Origin: Planotetraspora phitsanulokensis
GTDB taxonomy: Bacteria > Actinomycetota > Actinomycetes > Streptosporangiales > Streptosporangiaceae
Reading direction: 5' to 3'
Assembly: GCF_016863295.1 (NCBI RefSeq)
Contig: NZ_BOOP01000022.1
Coordinates: 124,001-188,000 of the forward strand
DNA length: 64,000 nt
In this document: positions 17,175 to 26,088 of the stretch, in pieces
How positions within the stretch are numbered: the first letter of the stretch is position 1
Layout: each line of letters starts with the position of its first letter
Notes under the pieces: generated by a model
Database searches by the model: none
The model's input: only the letters and a program-made list of their open reading frames with translations
Told to the model about the DNA's origin: nothing
Translations under genes and position numbers: made by a program

Positions 17175-17609
17175 ATGTCAACGGCGCAGGAAGCACGCAA
17201 CAAGGAGACGTACCACCGCTTCCACGAGGCGATCAACAGCCGCGACCTGGAGATCATCTCGAAGGCGATCGACGAGTTCATTCACCCGGACGGGCGGTTC
17301 CACGCGGCGGAGCGGACTGACGTGACCGCGGTGCAGGCACAAAAGCGCGTATGGGAGATCCTCCTGCGCGCGTTTCCCGACATTCGCGTAACGGTCGAGG
17401 ACCTGATCGCCGCGGGTGACAAGATCGTCGCCCGGCAGACGGTCACCGGGACCAACTCCGGTGAATACCGGGGCATGCCCCCGACCGGCAGATCCGTCAC
17501 CTATAACGAGATCTTCATCGCCCGCTTCGCCGACGGCCGGGTCACCGACGTCTGGGGAGTCGTCGACGTCTACTCACAGCTGCGGCAACTCGGCCTCATC
17601 CAGGCGTAG
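17175..17609 (+). CDS. SnoaL-like polyketide-cyclase/ester cyclase family protein
   Basis: 144 residues, a single SnoaL-type alpha+beta barrel domain with AINSRDLEIISKAIDEFIHPD and the family core ARQTVTGTNSGEYRGMPPTGR. TAAGGAGAGG precedes the ATG. Such proteins may act as hydratases or cyclases or only bind small molecules; no polyketide genes are nearby, so no pathway is assigned. It is divergent from the truncated sigma factor with about 250 bases between them, in which I see no further gene. Confidence 0.8.
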   Translation: MSTAQEARNKETYHRFHEAINSRDLEIISKAIDEFIHPDGRFHAAERTDVTAVQAQKRVWEILLRAFPDIRVTVEDLIAAGDKIVARQTVTGTNSGEYRGMPPTGRSVTYNEIFIARFADGRVTDVWGVVDVYSQLRQLGLIQA

Positions 17610-17766
17610 TACCTCGAGCTGCACCTGACCGGCTCGCGAGGGGCCGCTGGACTGCCTTCCGCGGGCCGGATACCCGGCGGTGGCGTCGGTGAAGATGACC
17701 ATGGAGCAAACTCAGGGGCATCCGAAAGTCATATATCTGACATTACGGCATGACACCATCGTCCCC

Positions 17767-18720
17767 GTGAGCATCACAGGGCACACCTACAGCGTCGGCG
17801 ATCGCCTCATCCGCGTTTCCATGACGGTCGTGGTCCTGGGAGTGGCCGCGGTGGCCGGATGGGTCAGCTACTGGCACGCCGTCGCCGTCATCGAGCGATA
17901 CGGCGCCGAGGATGAGCTCTCGGCGCACCTGGTCCCGGTCACCGTCGACGGCATGATCTATGCCAGCTCGATGGTGTTGTTGTGGTGCGCCCGCTATCAG
18001 CTGAAGGTGCCCGCGCTCGCTCGATGGGCGCTCGCCCTCGGGATCGCCGCCACGCTCGCGGCGAACGTCCTGCACGGAATCGAGCGCGGTGCGCTCGCCG
18101 CGGCGCTTGCGGCGTGGCCGGCGATCGCCCTTGTGATCGCCTATGAGCTCACGATGTGGGTGATCCGGTCCGGCCGGGAGGTGTCCGAGCGCGTGGCCGT
18201 CGCGGTCGAGGAGTCGGTCGCGGCGACGAGACCGCTCGCGGTACCGGATGCTGTGGACGATGTCTCCGCTCCGCAGGCCCCAGGCGAGCGGCCGGTCGTG
18301 GGCGATCGTGAGCTGATGGGCAGGGGCGGGCTCGCAGGTCAGGCCAGGCGGGCATTCGCCGCCAGCCTCACCGACTCCTCGGCGGTGCAGGATCGGGTGT
18401 CCGATCGCGCCGATCGCGCCGATCGCGCTGAATCGGCCGATCGCGCTGAACGGGCTGAGCGCGGTGAACGGGTTGAGCGCACCGCGGTCCGTGAACACAT
18501 GCCCTCCGCGATCGGGCCCTGGGACGAGCGGCCCGATCGGCAGGGCAAGGCCGTACCGGAAGAGGAGCAGGCGAGCGGCGATCGCCGTACACAGGTGGCC
18601 GCACTGCTCGCGCAGGACCCGCAGATGACCGGGGCGGCGATCGGCCGTGCGCTCGGCCTGTCCGAGCCGCACGGGCGCAGGTTGCGCAGAGAGGTGCTCA
18701 ACGACACCAAGGACGGCTGA
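17767..18720 (+). CDS. DUF2637 membrane protein with C-terminal helix-turn-helix
   Basis: 317 residues from the GTG at 17767. The frame is open from 17680, but that extension has rare codons (ATA, TAT, TTA) and promoter-like base content, so it is rejected. Residues about 15-130 form four membrane helices with LVPVTVDGMIYASSM, the signature of DUF2637, a family found beside plasmid and integrative-element transfer genes. A charged repeat (RADRADRAE-type, coded by 18403-18480) and a C-terminal winged-helix-like piece (MTGAAIGRALGLSEPHGRRLRRE) follow. No transfer or replication genes adjoin it, so it is an orphan. Function unknown. Confidence 0.75.
   Translation: MSITGHTYSVGDRLIRVSMTVVVLGVAAVAGWVSYWHAVAVIERYGAEDELSAHLVPVTVDGMIYASSMVLLWCARYQLKVPALARWALALGIAATLAANVLHGIERGALAAALAAWPAIALVIAYELTMWVIRSGREVSERVAVAVEESVAATRPLAVPDAVDDVSAPQAPGERPVVGDRELMGRGGLAGQARRAFAASLTDSSAVQDRVSDRADRADRAESADRAERAERGERVERTAVREHMPSAIGPWDERPDRQGKAVPEEEQASGDRRTQVAALLAQDPQMTGAAIGRALGLSEPHGRRLRREVLNDTKDG
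18403..18480 (+). repeat. Degenerate 9-base tandem repeats inside the DUF2637 gene
   Basis: Units such as GATCGCGCC repeat about eight times with drift, coding a run of Arg-Ala-Asp/Glu triplets between the membrane part and the helix-turn-helix. Probably a flexible charged linker prone to length change. Confidence 0.75.
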
Positions 18721-18722
18721 AG

Positions 18723-19457
18723 TCAGGGCACCGGGCGGTAGTGCGTCGTGACCCGGCCGTCGTCGAGCAGGTGGATGGCGATGGCCGGAGGAAGGGTGAG
18801 GTCGACGGGCGGGAGCGCGTCGGTTTCGAACGGCAGCAGCCCCGTGTTGACCACGCCCGGTGCGACGAGGAGCGGCAGTCCGGCGAACGTGGTGGCGGCG
18901 GCCGTGTGCGCGTGCCCGGCGAGCACCGCCACGACATGGTCGTGGCGGCCCAGCACCCGGGCGAGCCGCTCAGGCTCGCGGAGCCGGATGTCGTCGACGT
19001 ACGGGATGCCCAGTTCGGCGGCGGGATGGTGCATGCCGACGAAGGCGGGGACACCCGGAGTGGCGCTCAGCACTCCGTCGAGCCAGTCGAGCGTGTCGTC
19101 GTCGAGCCGTCCCTCCGGACGGCCCGGGATGCTGGAGTCGCACAGCGCGATCGTGGCGTCGTCGAGGTTGAGCGCCTGGTTGGCCGGGTGGTCCCCGTCG
19201 AGGCCGAGCAGCACCTTCCGCAGGTTGCCGCGGGCGTCGTGGTTGCCGGGACACAGCACGAGGGGGACGTCGTCGCCCTCGATCAGCTCTCGTACGATCT
19301 CGTACTCCTCGACCGCGCCGTGGTCCGCGATGTCCCCTGTGAGCAGGATCGCGTCGGGGTGCAGCGCCCTGGCGTAGTCGAGCGCGCGGGCGGCCCGTTC
19401 GGTGCTCCGTTCGGATCCGTCGATGTGGATGTCACTCACATGGGCGAGCACGAGCAT
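18723..19457 (-). CDS. Calcineurin-like metallophosphoesterase (CpdA-type)
   Basis: 244 residues with the complete metallophosphoesterase motif set: ahVSDIHID (D9, H11), LLTGDIADHG (D42), CPGNHDARG (N72, H73), the MHHP histidine and AGHAHTAAA. Family members hydrolyse 3',5'-cyclic nucleotides or other phosphoesters using two metal ions. GGAGG lies before the ATG at 19457. It stands next to, and converges with, the DUF2637 gene (2 bases apart). The substrate is not shown by the sequence. Confidence 0.88.
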   Translation of the reverse strand: MLVLAHVSDIHIDGSERSTERAARALDYARALHPDAILLTGDIADHGAVEEYEIVRELIEGDDVPLVLCPGNHDARGNLRKVLLGLDGDHPANQALNLDDATIALCDSSIPGRPEGRLDDDTLDWLDGVLSATPGVPAFVGMHHPAAELGIPYVDDIRLREPERLARVLGRHDHVVAVLAGHAHTAAATTFAGLPLLVAPGVVNTGLLPFETDALPPVDLTLPPAIAIHLLDDGRVTTHYRPVP

Positions 19458-19492
19458 GGGGGATACCTCCGCTGATCGGTCTCCTCAGACTC

Positions 19493-19960
19493 TCACGCGA
19501 CAGGCCGTGTGCCAGAGGCCGCCGCCCCCGACATCCGCTCGGCCAGGATGCGGGCGCGGGCGAGTTGCACCTTGCGCGCCTCGCCGGCGGCGAACCCGAC
19601 GAGGATCCACGGGGCCGTCATGTCCAGCCGGTCGTGCACCCGCGTGCCCGTGCCGTCCGCCTCGAGGTCGAAGTGGTAGGCCATCCGGATGCGCCCGGGG
19701 CTGCGCACCTCGCCGTGCACCGACAGGCCGTCGGTGCGAAGGGCGACCCTGATGGGGTTGTCGTGGGTGATCACCCACAGGAACCGGAACCGTTCGACGG
19801 CCGTGTATCTGATGACCCCCGGCTCCGAACGGTCCACGTCGCTGACGGCGACCACGAGCGGCGACAGGCCGATGTAGTTCTCGGGAGTGGTCAGGTGCTC
19901 GAACACCTTCTCCGGCGCGGCCTCCACGTGGAATTCGTGGGTCAGCACCCTGTTCGACAC
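19493..19960 (-). CDS. SRPBCC (START-like) domain protein
   Basis: 155 residues, GTG start with AGGAGG upstream. One SRPBCC ligand-binding domain: HEFHVEAAPEKVFEHLTTPENYIGL at the N-terminus, a long beta-sheet segment and the C-terminal helix RKVQLARARILAER. Such proteins bind hydrophobic ligands or act as cyclase/aromatase-like domains; nothing nearby defines a ligand. It lies upstream of the phosphoesterase gene on the same strand, 35 bases away, so the two may be co-transcribed. Confidence 0.8.
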   Translation of the reverse strand: MSNRVLTHEFHVEAAPEKVFEHLTTPENYIGLSPLVVAVSDVDRSEPGVIRYTAVERFRFLWVITHDNPIRVALRTDGLSVHGEVRSPGRIRMAYHFDLEADGTGTRVHDRLDMTAPWILVGFAAGEARKVQLARARILAERMSGAAASGTRPVA

Positions 19961-20034
19961 TCGGCCTCCTGATTAAGCGTGATATGTCCTGAAATTGTGA
20001 CAAGATCCGCCGTTTTCGGGGAAGCGCGAGATGA

Positions 20035-20844
20035 TCACAAAGGGGTGTCGCGCAGGAAGGCCGCCGTGTCCGGATCGGCGGGGAAGAACGACTCGATCGC
20101 GAGCTCGGCGACCGTGACGTCGAGCGGGGTCCCGAACGTCGCGACGACGCTGAAGAACGACAACTCCCGGTCCCCGAGCCTGACGCGCAGTGGGACGAGG
20201 ATGTCGCCGGGGCCCGGCAGCTCGACCTCGGGCTCGGGCTGGTCGCAGGGGTAGTCGAGCAGCTCCGCGTACAACTCGCCCAGTTCGGGATCGGCAGTCT
20301 GGGTGATCTGCCGCCTGAGCCGTCCGAGCAGGTGGGCGCGCCACTCGCCCAGATTGACGATGTGCGGGGCGAGCCCGTCGGGATGCAGGCTCGCCCGCAG
20401 GACGTTCCCGAGCAGATCGGGATCGATCCCTTCGGTGAGCCGGCCGATGCCCTCGTTGGCGTCGACGAGGTTCCAACCGCGGTCCACCACGACGGCGGGG
20501 TACGGCTCGTGCGCGGTGAGCAGTTGGCGGATCGCCGCGCAGACGGCGGCCATATGTGGAGAGTCCAGGGGCGATTCGGTGTACACCGGTGCATAGCCGG
20601 CGGCCAGCAACAGGTGGTTGCGCTCACGCAGTGGAAGCGACAGGTGCTCACCGAGATGCAGCACCATGTCGCGGCTGGGCTTGGCGCGGCCGGTCTCCAG
20701 GAAGCTGACGTGCCGGGTGGAGATCTCGGCCTGAAGCGAGAGCTCGAGCTGACTCAGCCGCCGGTGTTCCCGCCATTGACGGAGCAGTTCGCCGAACGGC
20801 CGCTGGTGGAGCTGCGTTGCGGTCACGCCCCAGACGCTATCCAT
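20035..20844 (-). CDS. XRE-family regulator with MmyB-like ligand domain
   Basis: 269 residues from the ATG at 20844, which has GGGAG at good spacing. The N-terminal helix-turn-helix (about 14-70) reads ELLRQWREHRRLSQLELSLQAEISTRHVSFLETGR. The rest (about 95-265) is the MmyB-like ligand-binding domain (YPAVVVDRGWNLVDANEGIGRL, then LRVRLGDRELSFFSVVATFGTPLDV), a PAS-like fold found next to flavin or fatty-acid-related enzymes. The SRPBCC gene downstream on the same strand may be its target; inference. Confidence 0.88.
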   Translation of the reverse strand: MDSVWGVTATQLHQRPFGELLRQWREHRRLSQLELSLQAEISTRHVSFLETGRAKPSRDMVLHLGEHLSLPLRERNHLLLAAGYAPVYTESPLDSPHMAAVCAAIRQLLTAHEPYPAVVVDRGWNLVDANEGIGRLTEGIDPDLLGNVLRASLHPDGLAPHIVNLGEWRAHLLGRLRRQITQTADPELGELYAELLDYPCDQPEPEVELPGPGDILVPLRVRLGDRELSFFSVVATFGTPLDVTVAELAIESFFPADPDTAAFLRDTPL

Positions 20845-20912
20845 CGACCCCGCTCCCAATCGATTACCTCACAGGTAACCCCCGCGTGATCACGCCCCTG
20901 CGGGAGGGGGGG

Positions 20913-21677
20913 TCATTGCCAGCGGAAGGAGCGGGCGGCCGCGATGACCGCGACCACGGCCCAACCGGCCATCACGGCCAGGTGCAGGGCCGACGGAGCA
21001 TGCCCGCCCAGCGTGTCGACCAGTCCCTGACCGAACGCCCCGGTCGGCGTGAAGTCGCTCACCCGCCGCAGCGCCTCGGGCATGAGGTCGCGCGGCAGCC
21101 ACATGCCGGCGAAGAACAGCAGCGGGAAGAGCGCCCCCGCACCCACCCCCTGCACGATCCGCGAATTCGGCGCGACCGCCGCGAGGAACAGGCCGAGGGC
21201 GAACATGGCCACCGCGCCGAGCACCACGACCACCGTGAAGCCGAACAGCGCCCGAGGGAACGGCGCGTCCAGGACGAGGTGGCCCAGCACCAGCGTCAGA
21301 GTCGTCGCGACGACCGCCACCACCGCGTTGATCCCGAGCTGTACGGCGAGCAGGGCTGCGGGCCGCACCGGAGTGGTGGACATGCGCCGCAACACGCCGC
21401 GCTCACGGTAGACGACCAGGGCGGTCGGCAGCGTGCTGAGTGCGAGCGTCGCCACCGACAGCAGGACCATCATCCCGGGGAGCTGCGCGTCGACCGGCCG
21501 GAGGCCGCCCAGTTCGGGGCTGGGGTCGCGGAAGCTGGGGATCGCGCTGCCCAGGATCAGCAGGAGCGCGGCCGGAAGACCGATCGCGAAGAACACCGCG
21601 AGAGGCTCGCGGAGGAACAGCCGGCTCTCGACGGCGGCCAGGCGGCCGAGGCCGGGGGTACGGATGATCGTCGTCAT
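20913..21677 (-). CDS. ABC-2 type exporter permease
   Basis: 254 residues with six membrane segments; the N-terminus (RLAAVESRLFLREPLAVFFAIGLPAALLLILG) and the last segments (LFPLLFFAGMWLPRDLMPEALRRVSDFTPTGAFGQGL) are typical of DrrB/YhaP-type ABC-2 exporters. It follows its ATPase gene by 11 bases. With the divergent NarL-type two-component system it forms a self-contained four-gene module like BceAB/LiaRS-style antimicrobial-response sets. The substrate is unknown. Confidence 0.88.
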   Translation of the reverse strand: MTTIIRTPGLGRLAAVESRLFLREPLAVFFAIGLPAALLLILGSAIPSFRDPSPELGGLRPVDAQLPGMMVLLSVATLALSTLPTALVVYRERGVLRRMSTTPVRPAALLAVQLGINAVVAVVATTLTLVLGHLVLDAPFPRALFGFTVVVVLGAVAMFALGLFLAAVAPNSRIVQGVGAGALFPLLFFAGMWLPRDLMPEALRRVSDFTPTGAFGQGLVDTLGGHAPSALHLAVMAGWAVVAVIAAARSFRWQ

Positions 21678-21688
21678 GGTGGTGTCTC

Positions 21689-22552
21689 CTAGGAGGCCGG
21701 CTGGCCGGTCAGGGTGAGGAAGGCGTCGTCGAGGGTGGTCCGGTCCATGCGGAGACCGGACATCTGGGAGGCGGGCAGCACGTTCACGACTGCGGTCAGG
21801 ACGTCGGCGGTTCCGGTGACGACGACCTCGTCGCCGTCCACGGTGACCCCCGTCACCTCAGGGAGCGACTTGAGCGGCTCCACGGAGGACGAGGTCCGGA
21901 AGACGATCCGCTGCCCGCCGCTCACCTGCGCGACCAGTCCGGCGGGGGTGTCCAGCGCGAGCACCCGGCCCCCGGAGATCACCGCGACGCGGTCGCACAG
22001 GCGCTCGACCTCCTCCATGAAGTGCGAGACGAGAATGACGGTCACGCCGCGGTCTCTCATCCGCGTGATGAGCTCCCAGGTGTCCCGCCGTGCCTGCGGA
22101 TCGAGACCGGTGGTCAGCTCGTCGAGGATCGCGATGCGCGGGTTCCCCACCAGGGCGAGCGCGATCGACAGTCGTTGCCGCTGGCCGCCGGAGAGCTTGG
22201 CGAAGGACTTACGCGGATCGAGGCCGACCTCGGCGAGCAACTCACGCCAGTCGGCCGGACGGGCGTAGAACGAGGCGTAGAGCGCCATCGCCTCGCCGAC
22301 TCGGATCTTGTCGGGCAGCGAGCAGTCCTGCAGCTGGACGCCGACCTGCTGCTTGAGGTCCGCGTCGACGTTGACGGTCCCGGAGGAGGGGGTGCGCAGG
22401 CCGGCGATGCACTCGACCGTGGTCGTCTTCCCCGCTCCGTTGCGGCCCACGATGCCGAAGATCTCGCCCTCGTCGACGGAGAACGAGACGTCGTCGACCG
22501 CCACCCGCGTGCCGTACGTCTTGTGGAGGTTTTCCACCGTGATGATTGCCAT
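21689..22552 (-). CDS. ABC exporter ATP-binding protein
   Basis: 287 residues from the ATG at 22552 (MAIITVENLHKTYG); the open frame upstream runs into the divergent promoter region and the kinase gene and is rejected. Motifs: Walker A GRNGAGKTT (about 39-47), signature LSGGQRQR, Walker B AILDELTTGLD, switch histidine in VSHFMEE, and a DrrA-type C-terminal domain ending DRTTLDDAFLTLTGQ. Partner of the permease gene just downstream. Confidence 0.93.
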   Translation of the reverse strand: MAIITVENLHKTYGTRVAVDDVSFSVDEGEIFGIVGRNGAGKTTTVECIAGLRTPSSGTVNVDADLKQQVGVQLQDCSLPDKIRVGEAMALYASFYARPADWRELLAEVGLDPRKSFAKLSGGQRQRLSIALALVGNPRIAILDELTTGLDPQARRDTWELITRMRDRGVTVILVSHFMEEVERLCDRVAVISGGRVLALDTPAGLVAQVSGGQRIVFRTSSSVEPLKSLPEVTGVTVDGDEVVVTGTADVLTAVVNVLPASQMSGLRMDRTTLDDAFLTLTGQPAS

Positions 22553-22685
22553 GCCGACGACGTTAGAAATCGCGATCGACGCCGGGAATGCGGTTGAAGA
22601 CCCACTAGGGGTGCACCTAACCCCACCTCCGCCGGGCGCCTGGCGCCACTGTCCAACGACGCCTCCCTGTCCCAGACTGACGAGC

Positions 22686-24191
22686 ATGAACGAGAGCGGG
22701 ACGGGCTTGAGAACGGTACGGGCGCTGGCGACGGGCACCGCCCTGTTCGGTGTGGCGTTGTTCGGCGAACTGGTCGCCGCGGTCGCGCTCGTCGGAATGG
22801 TGTTGAGCTCGGTGCTCGGCCTGATCTTCCTCGTCCCGCCGGTCGTCCGGCTGGTACGGCGGATGACCAGGCTGAACCGGCGGCTGGCCCACGAGTGGTC
22901 CGGTGTCGAGATCGACGAGCCCTACCTTCCCGAGCCCCAACCGCCTGTGCCACTCGCCGACGGCTGGTACCGGGACGGCCGTTCCCTCTACCGGACGCCC
23001 AGGATTCCCGCGTTCAACCGCCGGCTGAGCTGGCTGCTGAAGGATTCGGCGACGTGGCGTGACTTCGGGTTCCTCGCGGCGGACGTGTGGGCGGGCGGAC
23101 TGCTCGCGGGCGCTCCCGCGATCCTCATCGTGGTCGGCGTCGTCCAGGTGGCCGGCGGCAGCCTGCTCGGTCTCCTCTGGCTGCTGCTCGCGCTCGGCTC
23201 CGCCCGCTGGTACGCCCCCTGGGCGGTGCACACGCACGGAGTGATCGCCAGGGTGATGCTGGGCTCGACCGAGAAGGCCAGACTCGCGCGGCAGGTCGAC
23301 CGCCTGGCCCGGGCTCGTACGGACGTCGTCGACTCCCAGGCGGCCGAACTGCGCAGGATCGAGCGCGATCTGCACGACGGCGCACAGGCCCGCCTCGTCG
23401 CGGTCGGCATGACGATCGGTGCGGCCGAGGAGCTGATGGAGTCCGACCCTGCCGCCGCGAAGGCCCTGCTCGCCAAGGCCAGAGACGCCTCCTCGACGGC
23501 GTTGCAGGAGCTCCGTCAGCTGGTGCGCGGCATCCATCCTCCGGTGCTCGCCGAGCGCGGCCTCGCGGACGCCGTCCGCGCCCTCGCCCTGGACACCCCT
23601 CTCCGGGCGCACGTGACCGTGGAGCTGCCCAGCAGGCTCGACGCCCCGTTGGAGTCGGCCGCGTACTTCGCGGTGAGTGAGCTGCTCACCAACGCCGTAC
23701 GGCACAGCGGTGCGACGCAGGCGTGGATCGACATCAGCAGTGCGGGCGACAAGCTGCGGATCACGGTGACCGACGACGGCCACGGCGGCGCGGACGCCTC
23801 GCGCGGCACCGGTCTGGCAGGCATCGAGCGACGGCTGGCCGCGTTCGACGGCGTACTCGCGCTGAACAGCCCGGTGGGCGGCCCGACGACGGCCGTGATC
23901 GAGCTGCCGCGGGCGCTCCAGGTCGAACGTCCCCCGCTCACCTGGAAGACGGTGACGATGGGGATATGCTGGTCGCTCTGCTGGCTTCCCCTCTTTCCGC
24001 AGGGTTTCGTCGCGATGATCCTCAAGCTGGTGGGCATGAAGGAGAAATCCTGGTTTCTCGCCCTTCACATGCCTCCGTCGCTCCAGTGGCCGACCATCAT
24101 CGGCATGATCCTTCTGGGCACCGGGATGCTCGCCACCGCGGCCACCCTGTCGGCGCAACACCGGAAGGCGAATGAGGTCGCGTGCGCGTAG
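22686..24191 (+). CDS. Sensor histidine kinase, NarL/LiaS type
   Basis: 501 residues from MNESGTG. It has two N-terminal membrane helices (about 18-60), two more (about 130-175), a HisKA_3 dimerisation helix with the phosphorylated histidine in RRIERDLHDGAQARLVAVG, and an ATPase domain (ELLTNAVRHSG, GTGLAGIERRLAAF). Two further C-terminal hydrophobic segments (about 425-445 and 465-490) after the kinase core are unusual. Its gene overlaps the response regulator by 10 bases and is divergent from the ABC-2 exporter, its probable target. Confidence 0.92.
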   Translation: MNESGTGLRTVRALATGTALFGVALFGELVAAVALVGMVLSSVLGLIFLVPPVVRLVRRMTRLNRRLAHEWSGVEIDEPYLPEPQPPVPLADGWYRDGRSLYRTPRIPAFNRRLSWLLKDSATWRDFGFLAADVWAGGLLAGAPAILIVVGVVQVAGGSLLGLLWLLLALGSARWYAPWAVHTHGVIARVMLGSTEKARLARQVDRLARARTDVVDSQAAELRRIERDLHDGAQARLVAVGMTIGAAEELMESDPAAAKALLAKARDASSTALQELRQLVRGIHPPVLAERGLADAVRALALDTPLRAHVTVELPSRLDAPLESAAYFAVSELLTNAVRHSGATQAWIDISSAGDKLRITVTDDGHGGADASRGTGLAGIERRLAAFDGVLALNSPVGGPTTAVIELPRALQVERPPLTWKTVTMGICWSLCWLPLFPQGFVAMILKLVGMKEKSWFLALHMPPSLQWPTIIGMILLGTGMLATAATLSAQHRKANEVACA

Positions 24192-24829
24192 CCATCGCGG
24201 AAGACCTGCATCTGCTCAGGGAAGGGCTCGTTCATCTGCTGCGCGCCCACAAGTTCGACGTCGTGGCCGCGGTCGAGTCCGGGCCCGAACTGCTCGAGGC
24301 CCTGGTCACCGAACGCCCCGACGTCGCGGTCGTCGACGTACGGCTCCCGCCGACGTTCACCGACGAGGGTCTGCAGGCGGCGCTCGCGGCGCGCAAGCGG
24401 GTCCCCGGGTTGCCCGTCCTCGTCCTGTCGCAGCACGTCGAGCAGTTGTACGCCAGGGAGTTGCTGGCCGACGGTTCGGGCGGCATCGGCTATCTGCTGA
24501 AGGACCGCGTGTTCAACGGCGAGCAGTTCATCGACGCCGTGCGGCGCGTGGCTGCGGGAGGCACGGCGATGGACCCCGAGGTCATCGCCAAACTGCTGGC
24601 CAGCAACGCGCGCAACGAACCCGTCGGACGGCTCACGCCGCGCGAGCGCGAGGTGCTGGAGCTCATGGCGGAGGGCAGGTCGAACGCCGCGATCGGCCAG
24701 CGGCTGTTCCTCAGCGAGAGCGCGGTCGGAAAGCACACCGCGAACATCTTCGCCAAACTCGACCTGGCCCCGTCGGACGACGACAACCGCCGCGTGCTTG
24801 CCGTCCTGGCCTTCCTGAACGAGAAGTAG
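24182..24829 (+). CDS. NarL/LuxR-family response regulator
   Basis: 215 residues, GTG start overlapping the kinase gene. Receiver domain with the acidic pair (AED), the phosphorylated aspartate in VAVVDVRLPPTF and the lysine in YLLKDRV; then a LuxR-type helix-turn-helix (LTPREREVLELMAEGRSNAAI, about 147-205). With the kinase it most likely controls the divergent ABC-2 exporter genes. Confidence 0.93.
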   Translation: MRVAIAEDLHLLREGLVHLLRAHKFDVVAAVESGPELLEALVTERPDVAVVDVRLPPTFTDEGLQAALAARKRVPGLPVLVLSQHVEQLYARELLADGSGGIGYLLKDRVFNGEQFIDAVRRVAAGGTAMDPEVIAKLLASNARNEPVGRLTPREREVLELMAEGRSNAAIGQRLFLSESAVGKHTANIFAKLDLAPSDDDNRRVLAVLAFLNEK

Positions 24830-24941
24830 CGCCGCCTCCGGGGCGCCGCCGGTGGCACACTGGGGCGACGGCTGTTTCTGTCGGTCGCGCGCGTTACCTT
24901 CGGCGAGGTACGGCCCGGTGTGGACAGTCGCAGGAGGTCTT

Positions 24942-26033
24942 GTGAAGTTCCAGGTGAACCGCGATGTTCTCGCTGACGCGGTGGCGTGGACGGCTCGAGT
25001 GCTGCCGGGCCGCCCGGCCGTTCCCGCGCTGTCGGGCCTGCTGCTCGAGGCCGGCGACGACCTGCGCATCTCCGCGTTCGACTACGACGTCTCCGCCCGT
25101 GCCGACGTCGAGGCGGAGGTGGCGGAGCCGGGGCGGGTGCTGATCCCCGGCAAGGTTCTCGCCGAGATCACCCGGAGTCTGCCGAGCCGACCTGTGGAGA
25201 TCGTCAGGAGCGGGTCCGAGGCGGTGCTGACCTGCGGAAGTGCCGAGTTCGGCCTGCTCACGCTGCCGGATGAGGATTTCCCGACGGTGCCCGCGATGCC
25301 GTCGAGGGTCGGGATGGTCGGCGGCGGGGTCTTCGCCACCGCCGTCGGGCAGGTGGCGGCCGCCGCGAGCCGCGACGACACGCTGCCCATGTTGACCGGC
25401 ATCCGCATCGACATCGACGGTGTTCAGATGTCGATGGCCGCGACCGACCGTTACCGGATCGCGGCCAGGGAGTTCCTCTGGCATCCGGAGCGTCAGGACG
25501 AGAGCCGGGCGGCGATGGTGCCCGCCCGGGTGCTGGTCGAGGTGGCCCGCTCCCTGCGCGGCGGTGAGGTCGTGATCGGTCTCGACGGCAACGTGGCCGG
25601 CTTCGAGAGCCAGGGGCGCACCACCACGGTCCGGCTGCTCGACGACCAGTTCATCGACTACCGCTCCCGGCTGTCGGAGCAGTGGGCGATCCACGCCGAC
25701 GTGGAGGCCGCCCCGTTCGTCGAGGCCATCAAGCGGGTGGCGCTGGTGGCGGAGCGCAACACAGCGGTGCGTCTGTCGTTCTCACAGGGACAGGTGCTGA
25801 TCCAGGCCGGAGGCGGTGAGATCGGGCGCGGAGCCGAGGTCCTGGAGGCCGAGCTCGACGGCGCCGACATCCAGATCGCCTTCCAGCCCCACTTCCTGTT
25901 GGACGGGCTGGCCGGAGTGGAGACCGAGCGCGTCCGGCTCAACATGGACTCGCCGACTCGCCCGGCGTTGATCGCCAACGAGGGGGACGATCCCGACTTC
26001 CGCTACCTGGTGATGTCCCTGCGGCTCGCCTGA
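24942..26033 (+). CDS. DNA polymerase III beta-subunit (sliding clamp) family protein
   Basis: 363 residues from a GTG with AGGAGG before it. All three clamp domains are present (about 1-118, 125-240, 243-363), with PALSGLLLEA, MLTGIRIDIDGVQMSMAATDRYRIA and FQPHFLLDGLAGV, and the end YLVMSLRLA resembles the MPxR/L tail of clamps. dnaN is normally beside dnaA at the origin; here neither dnaA nor recF is adjacent, so this is probably a second DnaN-type protein, as other actinobacteria carry. It is near the lower end of clamp length. A DnaA-box-like 9-mer (CTGTCCACA on the minus strand, 24919-24927) lies 15 bases upstream of the start. Confidence 0.88.
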   Translation: MKFQVNRDVLADAVAWTARVLPGRPAVPALSGLLLEAGDDLRISAFDYDVSARADVEAEVAEPGRVLIPGKVLAEITRSLPSRPVEIVRSGSEAVLTCGSAEFGLLTLPDEDFPTVPAMPSRVGMVGGGVFATAVGQVAAAASRDDTLPMLTGIRIDIDGVQMSMAATDRYRIAAREFLWHPERQDESRAAMVPARVLVEVARSLRGGEVVIGLDGNVAGFESQGRTTTVRLLDDQFIDYRSRLSEQWAIHADVEAAPFVEAIKRVALVAERNTAVRLSFSQGQVLIQAGGGEIGRGAEVLEAELDGADIQIAFQPHFLLDGLAGVETERVRLNMDSPTRPALIANEGDDPDFRYLVMSLRLA

Positions 26034-26088
26034 CCCGGCACTCGGCCGGGCCTGCCCGCGGGCGGGGTGGATCAGGCGATGGGGTGGA

